Shown: in pieces, positions 6,236 to 6,351 of the stretch
Layout: each line of letters starts with the position of its first letter
How positions within the stretch are numbered: position 1 is the first letter of the stretch
Program-made: the position numbers and the translations under genes
DNA from: an uncultured delta proteobacterium
GTDB lineage: Bacteria; UBA10199; GCA-002796325; 1-14-0-20-49-13
Assembly (NCBI GenBank): GCA_903868375.1
Contig: CAIPVD010000153.1
Location: forward strand, 1-6,351
DNA: 6,351 nt
Reading direction: 5' to 3'
The notes under the pieces: generated by a model
What the model was told of the DNA's origin: nothing
The model's database searches: none
The model's input: only the letters and a program-made list of their open reading frames with translations

Positions 6236-6351
6236 AATGTTATCTTCCTTTCGCTCTCTCCAGTAACTTCAAGCTTTATCCAAACTGTCCGTTTCGGCAA
6301 CAACTTTGGAAATTTTTCGGCCCACTCTATAACCGAAATCCCCTTCCCGTC
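6232..6351 (-). CDS. tsaE: tRNA t6A biosynthesis ATPase TsaE, C-terminal end
   Basis: Only the last 39 codons are visible, running in from the right edge; translated by hand. The segment DGKGISVIEWAEKFPKLLP followed by a basic, beta-strand-rich tail ending ERKITL matches the C-terminal part of TsaE (YjeE): a G-x-x-V-I/V-E-W motif, then a leucine-proline stretch. TsaE is the ATPase partner of TsaB and TsaD in making threonylcarbamoyladenosine on tRNAs that read ANN codons. The Walker A motif would lie outside the window. Its TGA stop overlaps the lpdA ATG (ATGA), so the two are translationally coupled. Assignment rests on a short fragment. Confidence 0.75.
   Translation of the reverse strand, partial: DGKGISVIEWAEKFPKLLPKRTVWIKLEVTGESERKITL

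Noticed and set aside
1..6351. A new defence, secretion or mobile system
   Set aside because: Nearly all genes are recognisable housekeeping or metabolic genes; there are no nucleases, toxins, transposases, phage genes or repeat arrays.

Overview
All genes that can be supported in this 6.35 kb window lie on the minus strand, so the window reads from right to left. It looks like a compact chromosome segment of a Gram-negative bacterium. The main clue is a lipoprotein signal peptide with Ser at +2, and the lysC neighbourhood with tsaE just upstream resembles deltaproteobacterial-type genomes. The base composition looks moderate. The window also carries one copy of a short repeat (TGTCATTGCGAG...GCAATCTC) that I recall from many uncultured or deltaproteobacterial-like genomes. 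Any placement below 'Gram-negative bacterium, perhaps Deltaproteobacteria-like' would be a guess.

Right part (6351 to about 2594), one tightly packed cluster in transcription order: the 3' end of tsaE (t6A tRNA modification), lpdA (dihydrolipoamide dehydrogenase), an unrecognised lipoprotein, lysC (aspartate kinase) and a membrane-anchored ComEA-like helix-hairpin-helix protein. The junctions are a 4-base ATGA overlap, two nearly identical TGATATG stop/start junctions, and a 29-base overlap. This is strong evidence for one operon with translational coupling. The functions are mixed housekeeping, and no single pathway unites them.

Middle (2593 to 1616): a gap of about 105 bases with a CRP/FNR-like palindrome and a weak promoter candidate. 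It is followed by a single gene for an FGE-sulfatase (SUMF1) fold protein. That gene has a perfect AGGAGG ribosome binding site but lacks the second Cys of the formylglycine-generating active site.

Left part (1615 to 1): a 73-base gap with a promoter whose -10 box sits so close to the ATG that the transcript may be leaderless. Then come an iron-containing alcohol dehydrogenase and, 12 bases after its stop, an SCP2 (sterol carrier) domain protein that runs off the left edge.

No stretch longer than 300 bases lacks a gene. I see no tRNA, rRNA, CRISPR array, insertion sequence or convincing intrinsic terminator. The window is mostly ordinary. The best leads are the repeat inside the lysC reading frame, the atypical SUMF1 protein with its possible regulator site, and the possible leaderless dehydrogenase gene.
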